Source: Sialis fuliginosa (lineage: Eukaryota; Arthropoda; Insecta; Megaloptera; Sialidae). From it: a stretch of 64,000 bases of DNA. The notes under the pieces are model-generated. The model ran no database searches and was not told the origin of the DNA. It worked only from the letters and a program-made list of their open reading frames with translations. Below are positions 20,441 through 31,299 of this stretch, piece after piece. The stretch's first letter is position 1; the number at the start of each line of letters is the position of its first letter. Both the position numbers and the translations under genes were made by a program. Location of the stretch: the NCBI GenBank assembly GCA_961205875.1, contig OY540814.1, positions 28,588,151-28,652,150 of the forward strand, read 5' to 3'.

Positions 20441-21504
20441 ATGAGTAACCAATTTTCTTATTCAATCCCGCGATTGGGGTATCAAATGAAAGGAATTTAA
20501 ATAAGCTTTTTAGACTTTTTCTGGGCCGATTTAGACGTTCCGTCGCACATTGCATTGGACGTCTTCAGGGCTCTATAGATAGATAGGAATTTAAATAAAT
20601 ATACGTTTTGTTTTTATTTTAACCTTAATTTAACATAATTTCAAACAAATTGTAAAAATATTTGTCCCCTGCCCATATCACCGAAAGTAATAGTGATCTG
20701 AAAAAAATTGGGGATACGTATTTTTTTCAAAATTAATTAAAAATCATAATAATATTATTTAAACTATTACTAAAATCGTTTTTTCTGCGTATAAATTGGT
20801 TCTTTACTTTTATATGTATGTTGCATAAAAGTTTTATGCAACGATTTTAAATCGAGCAAAAGCTGATATCTCAATTTAGATGATTATATAATATTTTTTA
20901 TAATGGTATCCATAAATTATCGAAATTCGGAGTATAGACTTTCATGCAGATGTCAACAAAATTAATATTCAAACTGATTTTCATACGTCAGCACGTTTTT
21001 CTTTTGATATTAATTTATTTTCGCATGAAAAAGATGATACAAATTCGCTAAGGTGTGTGTTAATGCGTCCGTAGGTGTTACGAACAAGGAATTTATTTCT
21101 GAAACAATTTTTCTTCTTTCAAATTTGTTTGCGGAGCCGTTGTTTTGGCAGTTGTGCCAAATTTTGTTTATCATGATATTTGTTCAGATATATTTATATA
21201 TCAAACTATCGGAATTGTTACATCAGTCCGGCTGAAATGCTATCGTAAAAATTCATTGACTTTTTAATGTGGCAGGTATGTTTTTTTTATGTCTTTAGTT
21301 AGGTTATTTTTATAACTCAATTAAGTTAATAATAAATTAGTGGAATAGTTTTAGATATCTTTTGAAATCAAGTGTTTTGTTTTTTAATTTATTTGTTAAA
21401 AATATAATCATGTTTTCGTATTATTATTAAATTTGCCTTATTTACAGTCGCGTCAATGAATACATAAAACAGGCAATATTCATAAGTCCTCGGTTTAGTA
21501 AACT
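20441..21504. other. AT-rich, one candidate donor-like site
   Basis: It is unassigned apart from 'ggcaggtatgtttttttt' at 21271, which contains CAG|GTATGT but has a weak upstream pyrimidine tract. The frame at 21053-21235 has no recognisable domain. Confidence 0.35.
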
Positions 21505-21700
21505 TTTTTCCGACTTAATTTACTATTATCATCACTGCTTATTCCTTATGTTACCTAACGTAACATAATATATACTAAAACCTGGTCAAAAAACATATTT
21601 GTGAATTAAAAAAAAAAACACGTAAATCGGATAAGTGGTTCTCGAGTGATAAGCGCACTAACGGACAGACAGACAGACGTTGGGTTTTATAATATATAAT
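21505..21700 (+). repeat. Family S, 3' part
   Basis: 'tactattatcatcactgctt', 'cttatgttacctaacgtaac', 'taaatcggataagtggttct', 'cgagtgataagcgcactaac' and 'ggacagacagacagacg' end in 'ttttataatatataa'. The 5' half is absent. Confidence 0.75.
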
Positions 21701-22039
21701 TTTTTTAAACAATAAGCTATGAAGAATTTTTATTTTTTTTAATATAAGTTATTGGCCATCGGGCGTAACCCCTCAGCCAGACTTGAACTGTATTATTTTT
21801 ATTTTTTATTTCTGTTATTTTTTTAACGTTATTCTATATTTTATATTTTTTTCCCCTTTTTTTTGATTGTTTATTTCTATTAGTATTTGCTGACTACCTA
21901 ATTAATGAATAATTTTAGTAGATATAAGAAGAAATATGAAAAAAATGGTCACATAAAACTGAACAAAATATTATTTTTTCGTCTTAATTATGACTATAGA
22001 ATTAATTCAAGAATTTAGAACGTAATTCCGGTATCTGAC

Positions 22040-22380
22040 TGTATTTGTTATAATATTTTTACACAAACGCGATCCATTTCGCTCGAGTGACGTCATCCGT
22101 TTGTGATGGGCAGAGGTAAGAGTGAGGGGGGGGAGGAGGAGGGTATTGTGTGTTTTTTTGCCTCTCCGCCATCACAGGAGCTAAGTTTTCCGCGTTTATT
22201 AATTCGTTTTGCTGCACGCTGCCGCTGTTGCTATAGTTTGCGTTCTTTAAGTTTCCACTTCGGTGAGATTTCTTGTGCCTTTTCTTCTTAATTTAATAAT
22301 ATTTAAGACACGGTTGCAGCAACGTCCGGCGCGTAGACACCGAGTTTTGCGCGTGATGAGATTATTCAGTTGTTGATTCG
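22040..22380. promoter_or_regulatory. CpG-richer block with CRE site and donor-like motif
   Basis: A perfect TGACGTCA lies at 22088-22095, followed by 'ggcagaggtaagagtg' (AG|GTAAGA, donor-like, about 22109) and a G-rich run. Further on are 'gctgcacgctgccgctgttg' and 'acgtccggcgcgtagacacc'. No match exists elsewhere in the window. A promoter or first exon on the plus strand is possible but is inference. Confidence 0.3.
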
Positions 22381-22649
22381 GTTTTGTTTAGTCGTAAATT
22401 AAATTATTATTCACTCAATATCATATTTTAAAATATTATTTTTGTAATCTGACAGAAAATCGTTACCGAGTTTATGGAATTTTGTGGAGATTTTATAATA
22501 TAATGACGCTTTTTGTTTTTCAAGGAAGTGATGAATGTTTTATATTATTTTTAAATTATCAAGATTTAACTATCAGTATGAGCTTTATCTTAAAATGATT
22601 CTACGAATTTAATTTTTTGTTTGTACTAACGGTGTTACTGGGGATATAA

Positions 22650-22745
22650 ATCTATATATATAAAGCTCAACGTCTCTCTGTCTGTCTGTCCGTTAGTGCG
22701 CTTATCACTCGAGAACCCCCCCCCCCCCCCTCCCGTATTAATTAA
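22650..22745 (-). repeat. Family S 3' end, inverted, abutting a C run
   Basis: It reads as the inverse of the family S tail: 'tatataaagctcaacgtctc', 'tgtctgtctgtccgttagtg' and 'cgcttatcactcgagaacc', then a run of about 14 C. Confidence 0.8.
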
Positions 22746-23454
22746 CAAACAACAACTCAATATTATTAATAATAATAAACTTATTTCTAACTCCCTAATC
22801 ATTTCAGGTATAAAATATAGTAGAAAGTAGGGGAAAGGATCGAAAATGGAAAAAACAAAAATAGAAAAAATATCCAAGATAAATTTTACAAAACATGTGT
22901 AGGAATAACACATATTTTGTAAATAAGCATCGGAAATTTTTGACAGTATAAATTAAGTATTATTACAGCCTAAATTTATATCCCCGGGTATAATACGCTA
23001 GTTACCGAAAAATATCATCTCCTCTATAACTAGCTATATCAATAGACCCAAATATTGCAATGAATAGTAAAGATATCAAATTTAATTAAAATATAAAGTT
23101 TTTTTTAATTATTTACCGTTTGTGAATTTTACGGTCGTTTAATTGCACAGTAAATACAGCAAGTTGTAGAACAAGTGCGCTCCTGCCCGCATGTTGCCAA
23201 GTGCAGTGGTAGCTTTGCCATGTTTGCGTATTTAGCGAAATAAGGCGTGTCTGCTGCCACCCCGCCCGACTCCTTGCACGATTTGTTCACAGAATATTTT
23301 CATCAAACTTTCTTCTAAACAATATTCTATGTACATGCTAAACAGATAAAGATTTGTTCTGCAAAAAAAAAACAGAGTTTCCCCAAATGTAAAATATCAT
23401 ATTCGTGTATTTTATAGATTTTATCATAGATATAGACATGGACAAACTAGTTTC
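22746..23454. other. Unassigned; weak acceptor/donor junction and one mixed-composition block
   Basis: At 22783-22812 'ctaactccctaatcatttcag' (22787-22807) is followed by GTATAA, a weaker form of the junction at 1410. The block 23160-23290 ('gcgctcctgcccgcatgttg', 'gctgccaccccgcccgac') is richer in GC and low-copy-looking, without a convincing frame. Confidence 0.3.
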
Positions 23455-24078
23455 ATTTTTTATGATTTTTCTCCAGTAATGGACAAATTAAAACCAGTAA
23501 TGGGCACCTAGTTTGCTAATGATTACGAAATACGACAACACAAAAGTTATAAAATAAAGAATCGTAAAATTAGAAACAATGTAAAGCAGTTGCTATAATA
23601 TAATAATTAATAAATAATTAGTTTAAATGTCCAAAACACTGCATTTTTTGATTGGGGTATGCTACTTTCTGTGGTCATACATAAGGTCAAAAGAAATATT
23701 TTTAGATAGTGATTATGAGGTAAAAAATGATATTGGGCACAATAAAAAAATAGTTACATAAAAATTAAGTTCGTAGGAAAAGTGAAATTTTCAGATTTTC
23801 GAAAATTGTGAGGAACCCTTAAGATTTTGAGAAAAATGAATAATGACAAGAAATAATCTTTTCAATAAGAACTTTAAAATAAACAAAAGAAAATTGAAAT
23901 CGGATGATTAGGAGCTGAGATACAGCCAATTTAAAAAAAAAACGGCGAGGGCCATCTTAAATAGTCGATATAATGGTGTTCTACACGGATTTTAAAGTGG
24001 CTCACTATCTAAAAATTATTCTTTTGACCTTATCTATGAGCACAGTATTATCCAAGACTGGTGCCAGTACCTTATTTA
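23455..24078 (-). mobile_element. Family G element interrupted by a second MITE
   Basis: Family G sequence (from 'ccagtaatggacaaattaaa' to 'ttagtttaaatgtcc') runs to about 23635 and resumes at about 24046 as 'tatccaagactggtgccagt' and 'accttat', its terminal repeat. Between them lies the MITE at 23669-24045. The left part of family G is incomplete. Confidence 0.65.
23669..24045 (+). mobile_element. MITE with about 45-bp TIRs nested in family G
   Basis: The left 'ctgtggtcatacataaggtc' (23669) and the inverse of the right end 'ctgtgctcatagataaggtc' (24045) stay paired through 'aaaagaa' and 'atttttagatagtga'. There is no coding content and no certain target duplication. Confidence 0.75.
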
Positions 24079-24169
24079 CATATATGTAAATAATTTGGTC
24101 CGTTTCTAGGTGCATTTTTCATTAGAATCTGCATCAGAATGTACATCTATTAATAGTACATATGAAATT

Positions 24170-24598
24170 CTTATTTAAATGAGTTATGAATGTTTTTTGG
24201 ATACTCTGGAGTGTGCAGACAAATGTTATGCAAACAAGAGAGCACTGAACGGGGTCGGAGATCATACAAAGAACACGGCGTTTCATTATTACTATACTAA
24301 ACGTGTACATGATATTTCGCGTCCACGGAACTATATAATTGGTAACAGCATTATTTTCTGGATCCTCGTAGATTTGCTCGTGTTATCGGCCAACATTCTT
24401 TAGATGATGTCCACTGCAATGTGATAACACGTCCAAATCGACGCGGCTTACACCCAGAAGCCAAGATCCATATCAAGTTCACCGCGGAAGCCTCAAGACC
24501 ATCATTATTTTCTTTCACAATTTTTTGTCTTAGCCGCTTTAAGAGTTGTGTTCTTTGGGATTCATGGGCTTTTTTCTAATTCTCATGAATTCATGTTA
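24170..24598. other. Low-copy block with a 74-codon open frame
   Basis: An ATG-initiated frame (24179-24403, plus) covers most of the block; downstream sequence stays of mixed composition ('tccaaatcgacgcggcttac'). I do not recognise the protein, and no splice sites or neighbours support it. It may be an eroded transposon or exon. Confidence 0.25.
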
Positions 24599-24606
24599 CT
24601 AATAAA

Positions 24607-24890
24607 TAGAGAATGGAAAAATAGATGTTATTTACTATTTTACTAGTTGAATTTTATTTCGGAAAATGGTTGGTAAATAGTTTTTTTTACGATTTCATAT
24701 TAATTAGTACAAACGAAGCAGTAAAAAGTGTCTCAAATAGTTTTAAAATAGTTGGAAAGGTAGTTGCAAATAGTAGATTTCAAATTGTATTCAATCAAAC
24801 CAGTTTTCTGAAAACGATGGAGACATGTAATAAAAATTACAATAAATGCATTTTTACGCAATAGTTGAAAAACTATTTTTCCAACCTCTA
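24607..24890 (-). mobile_element. hAT-type MITE, perfect 8-bp duplication CTAATAAA
   Basis: The left TAGAGAATGGAAAAATAG and the inverse of the right end TAGAGGTTGGAAAAATAG form the TIRs. CTAATAAA is identical at 24599-24606 and 24891-24898, the length expected for hAT transposition. A copy in opposite orientation lies at 45478-45757. The frame at 24625-24864 lies inside the MITE and is not a gene. Confidence 0.93.
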
Positions 24891-24949
24891 CTAATAAAAT
24901 AAGTACCTCTTTATTAAATCAATTTAATTAATTTGTCTATCTGTGAATG

Positions 24950-25350
24950 AACGCTCTACAGTCAAAACGGTGATACTTACAAACATGAAATTTTATACTT
25001 AAGGTTCTTGTATACTGTAGATGTGTACCTAATATTTTTGAAAACCATCACTAAACCGGAAACGGATGTTTACTGATGTCAATTTTTGAAACGGTGCGCA
25101 GTAGAAAAAAATGTTTTAGATTAAAGTTGAGAAAATACTATTATCTGTAATTTATGTACTGTTCATTTTTCCCCCCAAACTTTTTTTAGGTAATAATCTG
25201 GCGACTTATTTCCAAATTTTAGGGTTTTACTAAAAGTGCTCTAGTTTCGTTAAATATTAATGAAATTTTATTTTAAAAATTTTATTTGAAAGTAGAAATA
25301 ACGAACTTTTTAATGATATATGATTATTTGAAATTTGGGTCATACGCGAC
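24950..25350 (+). repeat. Repeat related to the interior of the ACTTTCTTATAC family
   Basis: 'gaaattttatacttaaggtt', 'ttttgaaaaccatcactaaa', 'ccggaaacggatgtttac' and 'gaaacggtgcgcagtag' parallel 27810-27970 in the family F copy. The ends are missing. Confidence 0.5.
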
Positions 25351-25489
25351 ATATCAAAAATTCAAAACTTCAAATGAGGATAATTCATAAATTTTAAATG
25401 GAATGATATATTAATTAGTACTTTATTTAAAAAAATATAAATATAAAAATATATATAATACTTATAAAAAAATATAAATATAAAATATA

Positions 25490-25740
25490 TTTTGTGCCGG
25501 CCAGGGTAGCTTTCTTTCCGACAACCCTGTTTTCGATGTCCGTGTTCGCGATACTCTCTTGCACAATATCCATTGTGTGCGTTGTCTGTCCCGCGCTCCT
25601 CCTCGCGATATTTATTATGGAATTCCAAACAAGAGAAATTAAATACATATCTGGATGCAGACGTAGGCAGGTCAAAGGAATTCGTACGAAACTAAACACA
25701 CTCTTTGATCAAACTTTGTTAAATTCTTGATCCTCGATTC
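25490..25740. other. Low-copy block open on both strands
   Basis: More GC than its surroundings, with overlapping frames of 78 codons (25494-25730, plus) and 90 codons (25427-25699, minus). The plus frame has a hydrophobic stretch, the minus frame is more hydrophilic. Neither is recognised, and they cannot both be genes. Confidence 0.25.
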
Positions 25741-26380
25741 GTTGTTGACTTTTACTCCGAATTTTGTAATTACAAATATCCATGTGTATCTCTTTAACAG
25801 TTTATTTACCAAACACTAGCAAACTGCTTTTCACAGAATTGTATTTGAAATTTTATCTTGTTTAATTATATATGTATATAACACGCCGTGTTTCCTTCTG
25901 TTTCGTCGAGTAATACACACACCTACTTACTAAATTCAATGTTTATTTTGTATCTATGTTTGAATTTGGCTATTCGAGTTTATAATTTATGTTACATGTT
26001 CAACTTCTCGACGTTATTATAAGTGAAATAATATTCTGCTACTCGGAAAATAATATTTAATGTTATTGTTGCTAACAGGCATCTAAGAATATGAAAATCA
26101 TCAACTTTAAATGTTATATTTATTATTTTAATTAAATTATGTTATTTTAATGTAGATACTGTAAATTAGTATCATAGTATAGGAGCCAGCTGCAAAATCG
26201 GTGTAGATTTAACAACCGTCTGCCGTTGTGGTTACTTTGAAGTACCCACTCAGACAAATGGTCCGGTCCACCAGCTTTTTGGGATTTAATAGATAGGGCC
26301 CACGAAAAATACGCAAAAAAAAATCGCATAACAACCATTTGGATGTGACGCTTATTTAAAGATGTTTTGGATATACGGCA
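25741..26380. other. Unassigned
   Basis: AT-rich with a short block of mixed composition at 26190-26340 ('caaatggtccggtccaccag'). Nothing was recognised. Confidence 0.4.
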
Positions 26381-26499
26381 GAAATTTTTGCCTAAGGATT
26401 TAATTACAGATAATGCAAATCTAAAAACCTGTTTTACCGACTATCATAACAGAAATCTGTATTATCTACACCCAACCTAATTTCATGGTGTTAAATTGT

Positions 26500-26960
26500 T
26501 TCCGTTGCATGAAAATTTCACCCTGAACGCGCTTAAAGAAGTATTACTTCAAAAAAAATACATAATTCAAAATGTGGTTGCTCTGATCGCAAATAACTCG
26601 ATCAAAAATGGTCGTATAGCGATACAAAAAAAGAAAATGGAAGAGAAAAAACTGATCTATAAAAGTAATTAATTAGATTTGGTCAAAAAAAATTTTCATA
26701 GCCCGTGGAGTCTCTCAAAATTTTCTATTTTTGTGGGCCTAAAATGTGGTTTTTGCTTTAATTGCAAATAACTCGGTCAGAAATGGTCGCACAATGACAT
26801 AAATAATAGCAAATTCAAGAAAAAAGTGTGATCTAAAAAAGCCATTCATTAGAATTAATCAAAAAAATGTATCATGAATTTTAAGTATTTTGAAGAAATG
26901 TCAGTTTTTTATGATAAAAGTATGTATTTTAATATTAAAGGATAAACATGAAGACTATTT
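26500..26960 (+). repeat. Repeat with two diverged direct units
   Basis: 'gcaaataactcgatcaaaaa' (26590) and 'gcaaataactcggtcagaaa' (26763) begin two units of about 175 bp, each continuing through 'tggtcg' and a 'ctgatctataaaa' or 'gtgatctaaaaaa' block. A related sequence in opposite orientation lies at 46835-47110. Confidence 0.6.
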
Positions 26961-27356
26961 TTATTACGATCAATTTTTACGGCAGACTTGTTTATTCCAG
27001 AACGTCTTTAATATCATTTATCTAAATTGCGTTTGACACTGCTTTACTTCATTTATCTTCATTGACATTTCGAAATCACCGAATTCAAGTCAATGATATA
27101 TGTGTTTTTATATATTTTTTAAAGAAGACGACAGCGAAAAATCGTTCTTCTAGGCTCTTAAAAAAGTTTAATTTGGTTACAATTCTCACCGTTACTCACC
27201 AGTTTATAATAATGGAGTGTTTCATTTCAATTAATGATATAAGAAATGCTAATTTTGTTAGACTTGTTTAAGTATAAATACATACTTAACTTAAGCATAC
27301 TTTAAGATGGGTCTAGATGAGTTATTAGATAAAAATGTGAATTTAATGAAAATAAC

Positions 27357-27562
27357 GTCTGTCAAGTAAATGCACAGTGCTTCCTCGTGCTAAATTCACC
27401 AAAGATAATTAATTATTGAACAATTTAAATAAAAACCGATGCTCAGATTTAATTATTATACAATTTTACTAAAACTCGAAATTTTTCTTAAGACGAACCT
27501 GATTATTTTTTCGTATATTTTTAATTTTTTGACAATTTCAATCTAAATCTAAATTTATTTGA
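27357..27562 (-). repeat. Family A, inverted partial copy
   Basis: 'tgtcaagtaaatgcacagtg' and 'cttcctcgtgctaaattcac' lead into 'ttaattttttgacaatttca', the reverse of 240-450. Confidence 0.85.
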
Positions 27563-27601
27563 TAAAGTAACATCGAACAACAGAAGCATTAATTAGTTTT
27601 T

Positions 27602-28202
27602 ACTTTCTTATACCATGTATATGAAATATACATTAGTATAAGTAAGTATAGTGAAGCCGATTTTTTTCGAACTCCGGATTTTGACGAAATTATCTATTTT
27701 GACCTTCCCTGAATCCATTCTGACTATTTTCGCCATGATGTCTGTGTGTCCGTTTGTCTGTCTGTCTGTCTGTAAGCGCTGTAACTCAAATACGACAAAT
27801 CGTAGAAGGGTGATATTTTATATTTAAGATTAATTTTTGGCTGGGAAGAAAACGTCCTATTTTTGAAAACAATCCTTCAACCGGATACGGATGTTTACCT
27901 ACGTCGATTTTTTAATTCTTCGAATTACTCTGAAACAGTGCGAAATAGAGAAAAATGGTCAAGTTAAAAAATGTAGGTAATATCTATATCTATAATTTAT
28001 GTTCTATTCATTTTTTTGTAAAAACGAATTTTTGAGAAAAAAATTTTTATTATAATTCAAATGGTTCATAACAGAGGATTTTTTGTTATATAAATATAAA
28101 ATTATTCATTTTGTTCATTCTTGTTAGTTTGTTAGAAATGTTTTAATAAACAAAGAATCACGTATACAATTCACTGTTAGGTTAGGTTAGGTATAAGAAA
28201 GT
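27602..28202 (+). repeat. Family F element with ACTTTCTTATAC ends
   Basis: The ends ACTTTCTTATAC and GTATAAGAAAGT are inverted repeats. Inside are 'ttcgaactccggattttgac', 'tcgccatgatgtctgtgtgt' and a CTGT microsatellite (27756-27775). The inverted relative is 54180-54792. The right end here is preceded by GTTAGGTTAGGTTAGG, absent from the other copy. Confidence 0.75.
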
Positions 28203-28320
28203 CCCGTGGTTCCCAAGGCAGATATTTTATTGATACATCTGTATAATTGATATCTCCATGCAAACTTACATCCTGACGCCCCATATCAGCAATTACAACA
28301 TCGCTAAATATAAAAAATAG

Positions 28321-28620
28321 CGGTCCGATATGCGAGTCGCCGCCGAGAAGTAACTAACTACCGCAAGAGTGTCATTTATGATTTTATTACATGTCTCCTG
28401 TGACAACGACATCGAAGTCAAGTTAACTTACGTGTTGGGGATCTCGGTGGCAAGCAGGCACCGATCGGGCGCCGTCTTACAAAACAACTTCCAAGTAGAG
28501 CGGCCGCAAAAACACGTACCGTAATGCAATTATATGGAAACGGTCAGCGGCAAACGACCCGGATGAATGTTTGTCCGATAGACAAAGTGTTATATTATTA
28601 TTATTATTGTATGTGTAAAT
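28321..28620 (-). promoter_or_regulatory. CpG-richer low-copy block with minus-strand donor
   Basis: It contains 'gaagt' and 'gcggccgc' (28501 area) and 'caccgatcgggcgccgtc'. On the minus strand CAC|GTAAGT (about 28427-28436) would be a good 5' splice site for an exon lying between about 28437 and 28600. Two minus frames are open through it, neither starting with ATG. A non-coding first exon or promoter is one reading; chance is another. Confidence 0.3.
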
Positions 28621-28721
28621 TGTATGCTTATTTAATTGTCGACGATGATTTTATGGCTGGTTGTTTTTATAAGTCGAAGTAAAAGGGAGAAACTTAATTG
28701 GTATTGCGAAGTTATATCACA

Positions 28722-29768
28722 CTATAGCTGTGCCCGCGGTTTCGCTCGCTTAGGCGGCTATTACACTATCAAATAAATATGTCAAAGATTTGATTATATT
28801 TCTTTGATAAAATACGAGAGTTTTGTTTTATTACACTTCATAAAATATTTGATAATATTTTCTCAATATTATCTAGGGATATTTTCTTCTTTTTTGGTGC
28901 CTTTTGAATATCAGTGCGAATATCAATTGACAACCGTGTATTGTGGTTTTTATAATCAATAAGAAGATTATCGTATAATACTGGATTTTGTTGATATTCA
29001 TATATTAATAAATATGTAACTGTAATTATCAGTGATAACTTGGTAGTCGCCATTTTGTTTTTGATGTCAAAAAACTTTGATCAAATATAAGAGACTGTCA
29101 TTAACTATGATCATAGAGATATTATGAAGGTAAATATTATAAAAGTTGACTTATTACACTGTCATATTTCTTTGATAGTGTAATAGCCGCCTTAGGATGT
29201 ATGGCAGGTATCTAATTTCAACGAGAAATAGTTGAAATTTGGAGAAGTTGCTCCTTTATAAATCTTAAGTACCCACACAAAATTTCAAAAGATTTTACAA
29301 CATAGTTTCAAAGTTATTATTTTTTTAAATTAACATGGGCTCTTATGGCAGAATGGTGTATTTACGGTTAAAGTCCAATAAAACACATGGTTCAAGCATC
29401 GAGAAAAATCTGAAATTTTCACAACACGTCACTTACATATTTAGCAACAAGTTTCATAAAAAAAATTATATACATACAGAACTAAATTGTGAGAGAAAAA
29501 AATTATTGCTCAAAAATATTTAAAAAAAATGGCATACTGAAATGTAATTGTTTAATATTTATCGGTTTAGGTAAGCGTATTGAGCAGCAAAATTTTTACT
29601 ATTGTCGTCACTGCTTATTCCTTATGTTACCTAATGTAACAAAATATATACTAAAACCTGGGGAAAGAACATATCTATAATTAAAAAAAAAAACGTAAAT
29701 CGGATAAGTGGTTCTCGAGTGATAAATACACTAACGGACAGACGTTACATTTTATAATATATAAGGAT
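28722..29768 (+). repeat. Family S copy interrupted by a MITE
   Basis: It starts 'ctatagctgtgcccgcggtt' and ends 'atataaggat', with 'taaatcggataagtggttct' and 'cgagtgataa' near the 3' end. The Harbinger-like MITE at 28753-29191 splits it 28 bp after the start. Confidence 0.75.
28753..29191 (+). mobile_element. PIF/Harbinger-like MITE, TTA duplication
   Basis: The TIRs begin GGCGGCTATTACACTATCAA on both sides and TTA is duplicated directly outside (28750-28752 and 29192-29194). A 3-bp TWA target is the hallmark of PIF/Harbinger elements. The interior, including a minus frame at 28838-29053, shows no transposase. A second copy is at 58888-59380. Confidence 0.88.
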
Positions 29769-30004
29769 ACACAACAGCTTAGTTTTTAACGAGTCAAAAA
29801 ATTTATTGTCACCTTGAACGAAGTACATTAAAAGTCTAAAAAATATCATTAACTATTTTAACAATTAACAATAACTCCGTTCATTTAATGAATCATCAAA
29901 AAGGAACATCTTGTACATGCTGAGACAAAGAAGTCTTTGAAATATCGGTCTCACAATTCTCCACAAAAGTGGAACACGTGTTAAAGAATGAATATCATCT
30001 ATGA
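29769..30004. other. Unassigned
   Basis: AT-rich; nothing recognised apart from the left target site of the next element. Confidence 0.45.
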
Positions 30005-30905
30005 CAGCGGTTCTTAAAATTATGTGGTCTAGAGACCCCTTTTTGAACAAACTATTTTCCAGACCCCCCTCCCCCCCTAACAAAAAAAGTGAAGGTTTGT
30101 GTCGAGTCCCTCAAAATAGGCGTTTGTTTACAACTCGAGCTCTTCATTAGAGTAAAATCTTTTGTCAGAGAGCCATATTTTCAATTTCGGAAAAAGGTAG
30201 TAGTTGCCTTGATTTCGTCGTCCAATCTATCCAGTAATGTACAGTAATATTCTTTGTTCTACCATGTTGATGATAGCCAGTAAATATTATACCATTTGCA
30301 TCCCAAAAAATACTAGCAAGAATTTTACCGATCGACTATTCTGTTTTTGAGTTTTTCGGACAGCTTTCTTCAGACAATAACCATTCTGCTGACTGCTGAT
30401 TGGACTCCGGTGCGTGGTAAAACAATGGAATAGTTCACGTATGACAAAAAAAAAGGAACAACGAGCTTTGATTGGTTGATTCATGGAATTTCTGGTAGAA
30501 TGTACCAGAAATTAAAATAATGTTATTTTTTAAGCGTGTAAGGAAGTGAGAAAGAAGTAACTAGAAAGAAATAGAAACTAGTAACCAAGCTAACCAAAGA
30601 ACTTTTATATTTATTTCATGTTGAGCGTTTCTGCTAGAACACTAGTTTCTATCTCTTTCTGGTTACTTCTTTCTCACTTCCTTACACGCTTAAAAAATGA
30701 CATTCTTTAAATTTCTGGTACATTCCACCAGAAATTCCATGAATCAACCAATCAAAGCACTGTTTTTGGTCAGTCGTGAACGTGAACAATACCAAATTTT
30801 GCTTGGTCAATTTATTAAGGATATGGCAAGCACGTTTAATTTAAGCCTCCGGCAAAAGTTTAGCGGACCCCTGGGCTTCCGCTAACCATAGTTTAAAAAC
30901 CACTG
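30005..30905 (+). mobile_element. hAT-like element, 7 of 8 bp duplication, nested insert
   Basis: The left end CAGCGGTTCTTAAAAT and the inverse of the right end CAGTGGTTTTTAAACT agree at 13 of 16 positions. The flanks are ATCTATGA (29997-30004) and ATTTATGA (30906-30913). Next to the ends are 'agagacccctttttg' and 'agcggacccctgggcttc', as in many hAT elements. No transposase frame remains. A 355-bp inverted repeat lies inside at 30433-30787. Confidence 0.8.
30433..30787 (+). mobile_element. Nested inverted-repeat element (core shared with 13.4 kb)
   Basis: The ends 'gttcacg' and 'cgtgaac' bracket two arms that pair through 'tttgattggttgattcatgg', 'aatttctggt', 'gcgtgtaaggaagtgagaaa' and 'gaagtaac', with the centre near 30610. 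The sequence is close to 13541-13875. Frames 30287-30484 and 30697-30885 are palindrome by-products. Confidence 0.8.
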
Positions 30906-31299
30906 ATTTATGATTTTTATTACACACACTTACGAGTGTTTTCAGAACTGTTACATTTATAATGATCGCTTTAGTTTTATAACCGACAACCATCTTATGA
31001 TGATGACATTGGTACTAGCATCTGTACAATTTTCTGGAAATTATTTTGACTAATGTTCCATAAAACACAGTGAAGCATGTTTTTGTTGATCTTTAAATAC
31101 GTTTTATTATTTTATATTTCCTATGAAATGTAATTACTGTATGGATTATTAATATCCGGTGCTTATAGTAAGGAATAATTAGAAATTTGTTCCAATAAAA
31201 TAGTTTTGTATAGCCAATACATTTTTTTGTAATAAATATAAATTTTTCTGGGTTAGTTTAATTATATTTCTTATTGCTTCCTCGCAATATCGAAGATAA

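Noticed and set aside
24625-24864. 79-codon plus frame
   Set aside because: It lies inside the hAT MITE bounded by the CTAATAAA duplication.
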